This document shows, piece by piece, positions 37,008 through 45,194 of a stretch of 64,000 nt of DNA. The notes below the pieces were generated by a model. The model had not been told where the DNA came from and ran no database searches. It worked only from the letters and a program-made list of their open reading frames with translations. This stretch comes from Dyadobacter chenhuakuii (GTDB taxonomy: Bacteria > Bacteroidota > Bacteroidia > Cytophagales > Spirosomataceae), in contig NZ_CP098805.1 in the NCBI RefSeq assembly GCF_023821985.2, forward strand, positions 1,178,001 to 1,242,000. The letters are read 5' to 3'. Each line of letters starts with the position of its first letter. The stretch's first letter is position 1. Position numbers and translations under genes: made by a program.

Positions 37008-37036
37008 ATCCGGTCAGCAGAACACCGGATTTTTTT
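37008..37036 (+). terminator. Orphan intrinsic terminator upstream of mazE
   Basis: ATCCGGT pairs perfectly with ACCGGAT around 9 bases and is followed by a run of seven T. No plus-strand gene lies before it; the P-ATPase to the left reads the other way. It may insulate mazEF from readthrough or be the leftover end of a lost gene. Confidence 0.6.
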
Positions 37037-37062
37037 GCATCCGGCTGAATTTCAGTTGACAA

Positions 37063-37093
37063 TTTGATTTGTTATAACAATATTATAACTTTG
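37063..37093 (+). promoter_or_regulatory. mazEF promoter with embedded palindromes
   Basis: TTTG at 37063-37066, a 19-base spacer and TAACTTTG at 37086-37093 form a near-ideal Bacteroidota promoter. The spacer holds a perfect palindrome TTGTTATAACAA (37069-37080) and the inverted pair GTTATAA-CAATA-TTATAAC (37071-37089), good candidates for autorepression by the MazE-MazF complex. The -7 element ends only 4 bases before the mazE ATG, implying an almost leaderless mRNA. Confidence 0.65.
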
Positions 37094-37097
37094 GAAT

Positions 37098-37346
37098 ATG
37101 TTGGTCAGAGTGCGTAGGATCGGAAACTCCCAGGGTGTTATCCTTTCAAAAAACATGATGGAACAGTGCGATATCAAGGACCTTGTGAATGTGGAGGTCA
37201 AAGGAAATTCCATTGTCATTGAACCTGCCACGCAGAGTCCGCGCGCGGGTTGGGAACAGCAATTTGAGTTGGCTAATAAAGGGAGTGAGGAAGATTTGAT
37301 GGAGGGGTTTTCCAATGAATTCGATGACGCCGAGTGGACATGGTGA
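37098..37346 (+). CDS. mazE: MazE-type antitoxin
   Basis: An 82-residue antitoxin with the AbrB/MazE swapped-hairpin DNA-binding domain at about 1-45 (VRVRRIGNSQGVILSKNMME, then VNVEVKGNSIVIEP) and an acidic, flexible C terminus (EEDLMEGFSNEFDDAEWTW) that would wrap the toxin. The start is fixed by the family, which normally begins within a few residues of the IGNS motif. It overlaps the toxin gene by 13 bases, ensuring coupled translation. Likely autoregulated through the palindromes upstream. Confidence 0.9.
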   Translation: MLVRVRRIGNSQGVILSKNMMEQCDIKDLVNVEVKGNSIVIEPATQSPRAGWEQQFELANKGSEEDLMEGFSNEFDDAEWTW

Positions 37347-37660
37347 TCAAAAGATTTGAAATTTATCTTGTTTCTCTTGATCCTACCGTCGGAAGTGAAA
37401 TAAAGAAATCGCGGCCGTGCGTCGTGATCTCTCCCGACGAAGTCAACCGGTCGCTCAACACGGTCATCATAGCACCGCTTACATCCACCATCAAAAAATA
37501 CCCTACACGCATTGCCTGTTCCGTAGCAAACAAAGCCGGGCAGATCGCTTTGGATCAGCTCAGGACCGTTGATAAAGTGAGGCTCAGCAAGAAGATCGGC
37601 ATCCTGGACGCCGAGACTTCCGAAGGCGTGCTGGATATACTTAAAGCATTATTCGCCTGA
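37334..37660 (+). CDS. mazF: MazF/PemK family toxin (endoribonuclease)
   Basis: A 108-residue CcdB/MazF-fold toxin predicted to cut mRNA at short motifs. Visible family motifs are RFEIYLVSLDPTVGSEIKKSRPCVVISPD, NTVIIAPLTSTIKKYPTRI and the active-site-side ALDQLRTVDKVRL. The conserved Arg of the RP(C)V segment and the Thr/Ser of PLTS are present, so the toxin looks intact. The start may be the internal ATG at 37340. Its 3' end is followed directly by a minus-strand remnant of an aminotransferase gene. Confidence 0.92.
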   Translation: MDMVIKRFEIYLVSLDPTVGSEIKKSRPCVVISPDEVNRSLNTVIIAPLTSTIKKYPTRIACSVANKAGQIALDQLRTVDKVRLSKKIGILDAETSEGVLDILKALFA

Positions 37661-37821
37661 CTTTCAAAACGGCCTGTTTCGAAGAAATTTCCAATAGCAG
37701 CGTGTGTGGGGGTTGCCGAGGAAACGGTTTGCGTGATCTTATTGGTGAGCACTTGATCCCGAAATTTCCCCGGAATGCACCAGCCCACGCGATAGCCGGG
37801 CACGAATGGCCTCCGTAAGTG
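37661..37821 (-). pseudogene. Remnant of a MocR/class I aminotransferase gene
   Basis: On the minus strand about 50 codons read RPFVPGYRVGWCIPG, KFRDQVLTNKITQTVSS and ATPTHAAIGNFFETGRFE. This matches the stretch after the PLP lysine in MocR-type aminotransferases (PGYRVGW...SSATPTQAAIAxFLETGRYE). A stop codon lies in frame shortly upstream, and the homology ends where the mazF coding region begins. No start codon fits. I take it as the broken core of a lost gene, with mazEF next to the break. Confidence 0.6.
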
Positions 37822-37874
37822 CCTTATCCGGAATGTTTGTTACATTACGCTGCACATTAATAAAACTGTTAGCT

Positions 37875-38330
37875 ATGAAAACTGAGATCCTTGTCCAACT
37901 TTTCGAACGAGACCTTAAAAAATTACGGGACGAAATTCAACAATATCCTTCCGATGATTCACTATGGGTCCGGTTGCCTGGGACGATCAATACGGGCGGC
38001 AACCTTTGCCAGCATTTGATCGGGAATCTGAGGACTTATGTTGGGCTTGCACTCGGCCAGGTCCATTATGTGAGGAACCGCGACGCGGAATTTACTGAGC
38101 GACTTTTTACACAAACAGAATTGCTCGTTGAGTTGGATGAACTGCTTCCCATCGTAGTGAAATCCGTGGAGAGCCTTTCGGATGCGCAGCTCGGTGCCGA
38201 ATATCCCCGGAATGTACTGGATATGTTTGCTAATCAAACCACTGCATTGGTTCTTACCCATTTATTAACCCATTTATCATACCACTTGGGCCAGATCAAT
38301 TATCACCGAAGATGGATCTCGACGCTTTAA
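37875..38330 (+). CDS. DinB-like / DUF1572 family protein
   Basis: A 151-residue four-helix-bundle protein of the DinB/YfiT superfamily (DUF1572 type). Seen: the metal-ligand pattern GNLCQHLIGNLRTYVG early and HLLTHLSYHLGQINYHRR at the C terminus, which together would give the His triad. Relatives are thiol transferases or stress proteins of mostly unknown role. The ATG at 37875 is used; an upstream in-frame start at 37806 would add 23 residues that overlap the aminotransferase remnant and look non-native. Confidence 0.85.
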   Translation: MKTEILVQLFERDLKKLRDEIQQYPSDDSLWVRLPGTINTGGNLCQHLIGNLRTYVGLALGQVHYVRNRDAEFTERLFTQTELLVELDELLPIVVKSVESLSDAQLGAEYPRNVLDMFANQTTALVLTHLLTHLSYHLGQINYHRRWISTL

Positions 38331-38385
38331 GCAGTTTGTTAAGGGGGAAAAATTTGTTTAGAAAAGGCGCATAATAACGACTAAA

Positions 38386-39789
38386 ATGAACATTCAATTA
38401 GAAAATGATCTGTTGCATCTGGAAGAGATTTTGGAAAATGTGAAGAATAGAAGTCTGGACTTTCTCACGCAACTCAATGACCTTCCTACCTATATTAAAG
38501 ATCAGCAAGCCGATGCCGACACCTTGGGAATAAATGGGTTAGGCGTTGAGAAAAGCCTGGAACGGTTCAAAGAAAAATATCAGAAACTGATGGTAGCAAG
38601 TTCGGGGCCGAGATTTTGGGGCTTCGTTACCGGAGGTGCAACCCCAGCTGCCATTGCGGGTGACTGGCTCACATCTGTTTTTGATCAAAACACACAGAGC
38701 ACGAGCGGAACAGGCGATGTTTCTGCGATTGTGGAAAAGCAAACGATCCGTTTGTTATGCCAGCTGTTCAACTTGCCTGAGGATTTCAACGGCGGTTTTG
38801 TCACGGGTGCGACCATGTCCAATTTCACGGGCCTTGCTGTGGGCAGGCAGTGGGCTGGTAAGAAATTGGGGATTGATATCTCCAAAGAAGGAATGTCGTC
38901 TGGCCTTGTTGTAATGGCCGCAACGCCGCATTCTTCGGTGATCAAATCGATTGCTATGCTGGGATTTGGCAGCAATAATCTGGTGAAGGTCAATGCACTG
39001 TCGGGCCGGGAGGCGATGGACATTTCGGATCTGGAAGCGAAATTAAATGAGAATAAAGGAAAACCGGTCATCCTGAATTGCAGCGCCGGAACCGTTAACA
39101 CCGTCGACTTTGACGACATTAATGCGATTGTAGCATTGAAGAAAAAGTACGATTTCTGGCTGCACATTGATGCTGCTTTTGGCGGTTTCGTGGCTTGTTC
39201 TCCTGCGCACAATCATTTGCTCAAAGGCTGGGAGCAGGCCGATAGCATTACCATTGATTGTCACAAATGGATGAATGTGCCTTACGACAGTGCCGTGATC
39301 CTTGTGCGAAAAGAACATGATCGATTGCAGGTGGAGACTTTCCAGAATAGTAATGCACCGTATTTGGGAGACACTTTCGAGAATTTTTCTTACCTGAATC
39401 GTTTGCCCGAAAACTCGCGCCGGTTCCGTGCTTTACCCGCATGGTTTTCGCTGACGGCTTACGGACGGGACGGATTTCAGTGGATCGTGGAAAACAGCAT
39501 TGCTCGCGCAAATGAGCTGGGTAATTACATTATAGGAAGCGAACTTTTCGAGCTGGCAGCGCCCGTAAGGCTTAATGTGGTCAGTTTCCGCCTGAAAAAA
39601 TCGAATGAGGTGGCTGGTTTCCTGGAAAAACTGAACCAGAATGGTAAGGTCTTTATGACCCCGACAATGTTAGATGGCAAGAGCGCAGTACGTGCAGCAT
39701 TTGTTAATTACCGGACCACTTCCGCCGACATTGCCATAGCAGTCAAAGAAATGGAAGCAGCTTATCATTCTCTGCTACAACCAGACTAG
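38386..39789 (+). CDS. Group II PLP-dependent amino-acid decarboxylase
   Basis: A 467-residue cytoplasmic enzyme of the aromatic-amino-acid/glutamate decarboxylase family. Seen: GGATPAAIAGDWL, GFVTGATMSNFTGLAVGRQ, the cofactor-stacking ATPHSSVIKSIAMLG, HIDAAFGGFVAC and the PLP lysine in DCHKWMNVPYDSA (Lys294). Decarboxylation of an amino acid such as an aromatic residue, or a C-C or C-N lyase variant, is likely; substrate choice cannot be read. Its TAG overlaps the TAG of the converging phosphatase gene (CTAG). Confidence 0.9.
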   Translation: MNIQLENDLLHLEEILENVKNRSLDFLTQLNDLPTYIKDQQADADTLGINGLGVEKSLERFKEKYQKLMVASSGPRFWGFVTGGATPAAIAGDWLTSVFDQNTQSTSGTGDVSAIVEKQTIRLLCQLFNLPEDFNGGFVTGATMSNFTGLAVGRQWAGKKLGIDISKEGMSSGLVVMAATPHSSVIKSIAMLGFGSNNLVKVNALSGREAMDISDLEAKLNENKGKPVILNCSAGTVNTVDFDDINAIVALKKKYDFWLHIDAAFGGFVACSPAHNHLLKGWEQADSITIDCHKWMNVPYDSAVILVRKEHDRLQVETFQNSNAPYLGDTFENFSYLNRLPENSRRFRALPAWFSLTAYGRDGFQWIVENSIARANELGNYIIGSELFELAAPVRLNVVSFRLKKSNEVAGFLEKLNQNGKVFMTPTMLDGKSAVRAAFVNYRTTSADIAIAVKEMEAAYHSLLQPD

Positions 39790-41894
39790 TAAACTGCCAG
39801 CTTGCGAACAACGCTCCGGCCATTCACGGTGACCTTCAATAAATAGGTCCCGGCAGCAACATTATCCGGCAAGAAGGGCGCGGGCGATTCTGTTAGGGTA
39901 ATTGTTTTCTCAACCAGGATCCTTCCGGAAACGTCCATCAATTGCATTTCGGCTTTCAATGAAGCTCTTTCGGAAAGCTTGACCTGCATTTGCCGAGCCG
40001 AGGAAGGGTTAGGAATCACTTCTATGTCGAACGGTTTTGCATTGGGATTTACAGCAAGAATGATCTCTTGCAAACGAATGCTCGTAATGCGTGAATAGGA
40101 AATCCGGCCATCGAGCGCCACCATTTTAAGGCTGTAATAAATCGACTGGTTCAGATCAAGTTTTGGGCTTTGCTCGTCTTTGAAAATATAATTCTTGATG
40201 GTGGTAGAAGTAGGCCCGCCGGCCACGCGGCCTACTTCCGCCCATTTGAGATCATCCTGTGCTCGCTCGATCAGAAAATGTGAAAACGCATTTTCAAACT
40301 CGGTCGCCCAGGACAGGGTAACCACGTTCGCAGCGTCCGCTTCGCGTGAAAAACTAATGAGCTTAACGGGGTCGGCAAGCGTTACTTTAACATGAAATAC
40401 ATCAGTAATGCAATTCTGGGCATCCTTTACACTATAATCCGTTGTCTTATCCGGAGTAACGGTTATGGAGGATGTTTTGGCACCGTTGTTCCAAACGTAT
40501 TCGCCTATGAAAGAAGATTTTAATTCGATGCTTTCGCCGGCATCAACTTCAATGGTCGTCTCATTGTTTACATCTTTCTCAATAGTGAATTGGTCATAAA
40601 TTATTCCGTCAACGCCTATCCACTTGGCGTCGAGGCGGTTTCCTTCCACTTCCAGCACCATGCCGCCCGAGCGTTCTGCATCCGAATAATACATGGCTTT
40701 GTGGGGAAAACCGGCGGCCTTCGATCCCAGCTGTCCGGCCGAGCCCGAAACCACATATACGGTGCCCTTATTGATCCCCGATTTCTTTAAATAAGGACAA
40801 GATTCTTGTGACCCGTCGTATCGGCCAGAGGAATTGCTGACGTTATGTTTTGCCGGATCGAATGTGTCCGCTTTGTCATAATGTCCCTCCATAAGCCGCG
40901 AGCGCTCGTATACGTGGCTATGTCCGCAAAGGATAAGATCAACGCCGTTCCTTTCCAGGATGCCGATGAAATTTTCACGGATTTTAATCATATCAAGTTC
41001 GGTTTCCGAATTGCGCGAGCCCTGGGAATAGGGTGGGTGATGCCAGTATGCAACGATCCAATCCTTGTTCTGATTAGCCGCCAGGTCCTTTTTAATCCAC
41101 TGGACCTGCCTGCCGAGTGTGTCATACAAGCGCGTCGCCTGGTCTTCTTTTCCATAAGAATCGAGGGACAGAAAATGCACATTGCCGTAATCGTAGGAAT
41201 AGAAAGCCTCCGTTTCGGATGCTACACCGCCTGCTTCACCTTGTGTGGGCAATGTGAAAATGTCGTAATAGGGAACATTATGATCCTTCTGGCGGTCCGA
41301 ATTGTCGTTGTTGTAATCGTGGTTTCCCGGAGTGGGGAAAACCGGGTTCTTTTTCAGGAAGTTGCTTTTGTAATGATTAAAAAAATTGGATTGATACTCG
41401 GCATCTTTTCCAAAAGCGTATGCATTATCGCCGAGCAGCAGCAGCGCGTTCATGTAATTTTGCCCCAGATAACTGGAAATCCTTTCACGCACCATGTCCT
41501 GCGTGGCTGAATTTGTCCCGCAGTCGCCCAGCACCCCGAATCTGTATTTTCCTTTTGTACCTGGTTCTGGCGCAGTTTCGAAATAGTTGTCTTCACCGCC
41601 TTCGAGGGTCTCGGTCCCAGAACCAATCGCATAATAATAGCGAGTGGCCGGATCCAGTTCCGACAATTTTACTTCGTGCTCCGTTTCTTTTGCGGCAAGG
41701 TTAACCAGCATGGTCAATGCAGCATATGAGGTGCCATAGCGAACCGTACTCGTGGTCGCTATGTCCGTGCGCCAGCGTATGACCATGCTGGTGGACGTGG
41801 CCGATTGCAGGTAAGGTCCACGCAGCAACGCGGTCTGCGCCTGCACACATGGCACTATGTAAATGAGTACAATGAGGAGTAAATATTTCTTCAT
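39786..41894 (-). CDS. Purple acid phosphatase-like metallophosphoesterase, T9SS cargo
   Basis: A 702-residue secreted protein: signal peptide (YLLLIVLIYIVPCVQA), an N-terminal FN3-like purple-acid-phosphatase domain (about 25-115, RGPYLQSATSTSMVIRWRT) and a metallophosphoesterase domain (about 120-400). That domain shows GDCGTN, LLGDNAY, GNHDY, YWHHPPYS and GHSHVYER, the five metal-binding blocks. An Ig-like part and a T9SS type A sorting domain (IEVIPNPSSARQMQVKL...GTYLLKVTVNGRSVVRKLAVY) follow. It is likely to release phosphate from extracellular esters. The ATG overlaps the stop of the upstream peroxidase gene by 4 bases, so the two are translationally coupled. Confidence 0.92.
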   Translation of the reverse strand: MKKYLLLIVLIYIVPCVQAQTALLRGPYLQSATSTSMVIRWRTDIATTSTVRYGTSYAALTMLVNLAAKETEHEVKLSELDPATRYYYAIGSGTETLEGGEDNYFETAPEPGTKGKYRFGVLGDCGTNSATQDMVRERISSYLGQNYMNALLLLGDNAYAFGKDAEYQSNFFNHYKSNFLKKNPVFPTPGNHDYNNDNSDRQKDHNVPYYDIFTLPTQGEAGGVASETEAFYSYDYGNVHFLSLDSYGKEDQATRLYDTLGRQVQWIKKDLAANQNKDWIVAYWHHPPYSQGSRNSETELDMIKIRENFIGILERNGVDLILCGHSHVYERSRLMEGHYDKADTFDPAKHNVSNSSGRYDGSQESCPYLKKSGINKGTVYVVSGSAGQLGSKAAGFPHKAMYYSDAERSGGMVLEVEGNRLDAKWIGVDGIIYDQFTIEKDVNNETTIEVDAGESIELKSSFIGEYVWNNGAKTSSITVTPDKTTDYSVKDAQNCITDVFHVKVTLADPVKLISFSREADAANVVTLSWATEFENAFSHFLIERAQDDLKWAEVGRVAGGPTSTTIKNYIFKDEQSPKLDLNQSIYYSLKMVALDGRISYSRITSIRLQEIILAVNPNAKPFDIEVIPNPSSARQMQVKLSERASLKAEMQLMDVSGRILVEKTITLTESPAPFLPDNVAAGTYLLKVTVNGRSVVRKLAVY

Positions 41895-43720
41895 ATTTTG
41901 TCGGTTAGGGCATGCATAAAAGCGATAATGTCTTGTTTCTCCTGATCTGTGAGATTGAGCGGAAGCTTTGAAAGTGTTTGCTTGGGAATGTCCAGCCCGA
42001 GCCCTGCGCCGCCGCCTTGGTCGTAAAAATCAATTACTTTTTCGAGCGATGTAAATGCCCCATTGTGCATGTAGGGGCCGGTTACCGCAGCGTTCCTGAC
42101 CGTCGGTGTTTTAAATGCGGCTTCGTAATAAGGAGTCGCGCGGATATCCATGCGACCATTATCCGGGTCTTTTTTCGGCTTCAAAAAATCGTCTGTGGCT
42201 GTTGTGCCGATGATTTCGAATTCTGTCAGTGCGTAGAATGGTGGGATAAGGCCATTGAACAGCGGCGCGAAGTGGCAGGTCCCGCATTGGGCCTTACCCA
42301 TAAACAAATTGAATCCGCTGATCTGGGAGTCGGTCATGGCTTGCCGGTTTCCTGCTATATATTGGTCAAAATCAGATGCATAGGGATTTAATGTTTTGAT
42401 AAATTCCGCCAGTGCTGAAAAAATCTGCTGCTCATCCTGCTTCTTTTTGCTTGTGTTTGGAAAAGCCTTTTTAAACACAAGTTTGTACGACTTGTCTTTG
42501 AGCAACATTCGCATGCTCCCCGCCGGACTCGCATTCATTTCGGAAGAATCGCGCATTACGGCTTCAATTTGCGCTTCCAGTGTTTTCGCGCGTCCGTCCC
42601 AGAACTGGTTATGCTGCGCTGCTGCATAAAATAGTGAAGGGGCATTTCTTTTTACGACTGCATGCGCCTTAATGCCCATGCTTTTTGGAAGGCCATCTGT
42701 AAAATAGTTGGCAGGATTGTGACAGGATGCGCAGCTTTTGGAACTGTTGCCGGACAGCCGTGTTTCAAAAAACAGCTTTTTCCCAAGCGCAGCCCGCTTT
42801 GAAGATAAACCTTCATCTCGCACCGAAGCGGCCGGTTGCAACGCCCCGGGGCTCAACATATGCGGCGCATCATAGCGTAACATCCCCGGCGCTGCCGTGT
42901 CCAGGCCCATTTCGCGGATCATCAGGTTCAAATGCTTTTGGAGCGGCAGCGCATTCCCGGTTAGGAATTTTAGCCGGTCAAATGAATCGAATTCTTCATT
43001 AACGCGGAGGAAGCGGACCGAACTTTCAAGATAATGCCTCACGCTGTCCTGCTTGCTGTGGTCCAGGTAAGGTTTCAATGTGAGGGAAATTGTTTCCATG
43101 GCAGACGCAGATTCCCATATGCCGCTCTTCAACTGGGGTGCGTCAAAACCTGTTATGCCGAGTGCGATAATGCGGATTAGTTCAAGCCGGACGGCGGCAA
43201 GCAATTGCTTGTCAGTAGTTTCAAATTTATATAGTAATGCGTGCAGGTCATTCGCTGCATTGGTCAGCAACGCCGCCTGAACCAGCAATTCTTTCTTGGA
43301 ATCGGTTGTAATGCTGTCAAATAAAATAGCCTCCATATACTGCATACCGGCCGGTTCCATGTATTCCAGATGGGGTTCTTCAATTTCGTTTTTGGGTGCG
43401 CGGTTGTAAATCCGGGATGAAGTGTAGAAAAAATGTTCGAGAAAATATTCGATCCGTTTGTAAGCCAACCTGCTGTATATCAATTTAGTCTTGACATTGG
43501 CAATTGTTTCAGGCGCACCGGGGACCATATCCTCAACAGCTTGTTTGAGATCTGCCAGGCTTGATGCATAAGATTTGGAATCGACCCTGAACCGCGCAAT
43601 GCTTTGCTCCACACCTATTTTACCAGACGCTGTTCTTCGGTTGAAAGCAAGTATCAGAAGGGACGCAAGAAGCAGGAGGGTAAAGGTTTTGGGCATCGGC
43701 AACGGGTTCAGTTTGCTCAT
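41891..43720 (-). CDS. MauG/cytochrome c peroxidase family protein with helical N-terminal domain
   Basis: A 609-residue exported di-heme protein. After an N-terminal anchor (FTLLLLASLLILAF) come about 260 mostly helical residues without a known motif. The di-heme peroxidase domain follows, with heme sites CASCHN and CGTCH and the MauG/CCP motifs FFETRLSGN, WDGRAKTLEAQ and TPTVRNAAVTGPYMHNGAFTSLEKVIDFYDQG. The usual family is about 330-400 residues, so the N-terminal domain is an addition. It may start at 43696. It overlaps the phosphatase gene by 4 bases (ATGA). Confidence 0.88.
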   Translation of the reverse strand: MSKLNPLPMPKTFTLLLLASLLILAFNRRTASGKIGVEQSIARFRVDSKSYASSLADLKQAVEDMVPGAPETIANVKTKLIYSRLAYKRIEYFLEHFFYTSSRIYNRAPKNEIEEPHLEYMEPAGMQYMEAILFDSITTDSKKELLVQAALLTNAANDLHALLYKFETTDKQLLAAVRLELIRIIALGITGFDAPQLKSGIWESASAMETISLTLKPYLDHSKQDSVRHYLESSVRFLRVNEEFDSFDRLKFLTGNALPLQKHLNLMIREMGLDTAAPGMLRYDAPHMLSPGALQPAASVRDEGLSSKRAALGKKLFFETRLSGNSSKSCASCHNPANYFTDGLPKSMGIKAHAVVKRNAPSLFYAAAQHNQFWDGRAKTLEAQIEAVMRDSSEMNASPAGSMRMLLKDKSYKLVFKKAFPNTSKKKQDEQQIFSALAEFIKTLNPYASDFDQYIAGNRQAMTDSQISGFNLFMGKAQCGTCHFAPLFNGLIPPFYALTEFEIIGTTATDDFLKPKKDPDNGRMDIRATPYYEAAFKTPTVRNAAVTGPYMHNGAFTSLEKVIDFYDQGGGAGLGLDIPKQTLSKLPLNLTDQEKQDIIAFMHALTDKI

Positions 43721-43929
43721 ATAATATTACAGAAAAAATCAGTTTTTCCCGCTATCCCGGGCTGTATTGCGTATAGTTGAACACGTTCCGCTTTATGACC
43801 GGGCGATTTTCCAGCAAAGCTTCTGGCATAGTAATTTATGTTACGGGCACATTCTGGTTCGTTTTAGTATCTGGATTTTTACAGAAAAAGAAAGCGGATC
43901 GCACATTCATCAACATTCACATTTGTATA

Positions 43930-45144
43930 ATGATCGATACCCCAATCAGCAACGATTTTTCCGCAAAACAGTTGCAGCACCTGACCCTGGCGGGAGATGA
44001 GGAGCAGGATTCGCTCCCCAGGAACCTGCTTTGCTTTTCTCATCTCAGATGGGATTTTGTTTACCAACGTCCACAGCATTTGCTCACGCGGTTTTCAGAC
44101 ATTGCTGCGGTTTACTTTTTGGAAGAGCCGATATTCGGTAAAACCGATGTTCCATATCTAACTTTTTCCCAGCGCCTTCCGGAACTCTGGGTCTGCGTGC
44201 CGCACCTGGCCGACGGTCTTACCAAGGACGAGGTGAACGCGCAGCTGCGGGAACTGATCCGGGTATTTTTCATCAATAAAAAGCTTGACGAATTCATCTT
44301 CTGGTATTACACACCCATGGCGCTTGAATTTTCATCGCATCTGTCTCCGGGGCTTACCGTATACGATTGCATGGACGAGCTTTCGGCATTCAAGTTTGCG
44401 CCTGAATCCTTGAAAAGCCTGGAAAAGGAACTGATGACGCGGGCAGATGTTGTTTTCACGGGAGGTCATTCTCTGTTTGAATCCAAACGCCATCAGCACG
44501 CAAACATTTATCCGTTCCCGAGCAGCATTGATAAAAAGCATTTCGGACAGGCAAGAAAACGAAACTATGAGCCAGCCGATCAGGCGAAAATTAAAGGAAA
44601 AAAGATTGGTTTCTATGGCGTGATCGACGAGCGTTTTGACATTGATCTCATTCGCGACATCGCCGCAGAACGGCCCGACTGGAACATTATCCTCATCGGT
44701 CCCGTAGTGAAAATTGACCCGGCTACATTGCCGCGTCAGGCTAACATTCATTATCTGGGAGCGAGATCTTATGAGCAGTTACCCGCTTATCTATCCGGAT
44801 GGGACGTCGCATTGGTGCCATTCATGCTGAACGAATCCACGAAGTTCATCAGCCCGACAAAAACACCTGAATATCTGTGCGCCGGAAAGCCGGTTGTATC
44901 CACACCCATCCGCGATGTCGTAAATCCATATGGAACCAAAAACCTGGTGTCTATTGGTAACAATAGCAAGGAGTTCGTGGAAGCGATTGCGTACTGGATT
45001 GCTATGCAGGATAAAAAGGAATGGCTAGGAAATGTTGACAAGTTTTTGAGCACAATCTCCTGGGATCTTACCTGCGCCGATATGATCGATAATATGTCAT
45101 CCGTTCACCAGGACAGGAAAGTTGTTAAGATTGGTCGGCAGTGA
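43930..45144 (+). CDS. Glycosyltransferase family 1 / GT4-like
   Basis: A 404-residue GT-B glycosyltransferase. Seen: the N-terminal CFSHLRWDFVYQRPQHLLTRF typical of a family paired with UDP-galactopyranose mutase-type genes, YDCMDELSAF, a C-terminal Rossmann half (KIGFYGVIDERFD, WNIILIGPV) and the nucleotide-sugar site PTKTPEYLCAGKPVVSTPI. Cytoplasmic, probably acting on a cell-surface glycan or glycolipid. The ATG at 43930 is preferred to 43777, whose extra 51 residues look non-native. It is a single-gene unit ahead of an AraC regulator. Confidence 0.87.
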   Translation: MIDTPISNDFSAKQLQHLTLAGDEEQDSLPRNLLCFSHLRWDFVYQRPQHLLTRFSDIAAVYFLEEPIFGKTDVPYLTFSQRLPELWVCVPHLADGLTKDEVNAQLRELIRVFFINKKLDEFIFWYYTPMALEFSSHLSPGLTVYDCMDELSAFKFAPESLKSLEKELMTRADVVFTGGHSLFESKRHQHANIYPFPSSIDKKHFGQARKRNYEPADQAKIKGKKIGFYGVIDERFDIDLIRDIAAERPDWNIILIGPVVKIDPATLPRQANIHYLGARSYEQLPAYLSGWDVALVPFMLNESTKFISPTKTPEYLCAGKPVVSTPIRDVVNPYGTKNLVSIGNNSKEFVEAIAYWIAMQDKKEWLGNVDKFLSTISWDLTCADMIDNMSSVHQDRKVVKIGRQ

Positions 45145-45161
45145 GAGACTATATTGTTAAA

Positions 45162-45193
45162 TTGCCGGGAAGATAATGTCCGATCTATTTTTG
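45162..45193 (+). promoter_or_regulatory. Predicted promoter abutting the AraC start codon
   Basis: TTG at 45162-45164 and TATTTTTG at 45186-45193 are 21 bases apart and match the Bacteroidota promoter. The -7 element ends one base before the ATG at 45195. Either the mRNA is leaderless or translation begins at the next ATG (45258). Confidence 0.5.
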
Positions 45194-45194
45194 C

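Noticed and set aside
40845-41510. 221-codon open frame on the plus strand inside the phosphatase gene
   Set aside because: It is antisense to a clear purple acid phosphatase with all metal-binding blocks; composition is hydrophobic mirror-frame noise.
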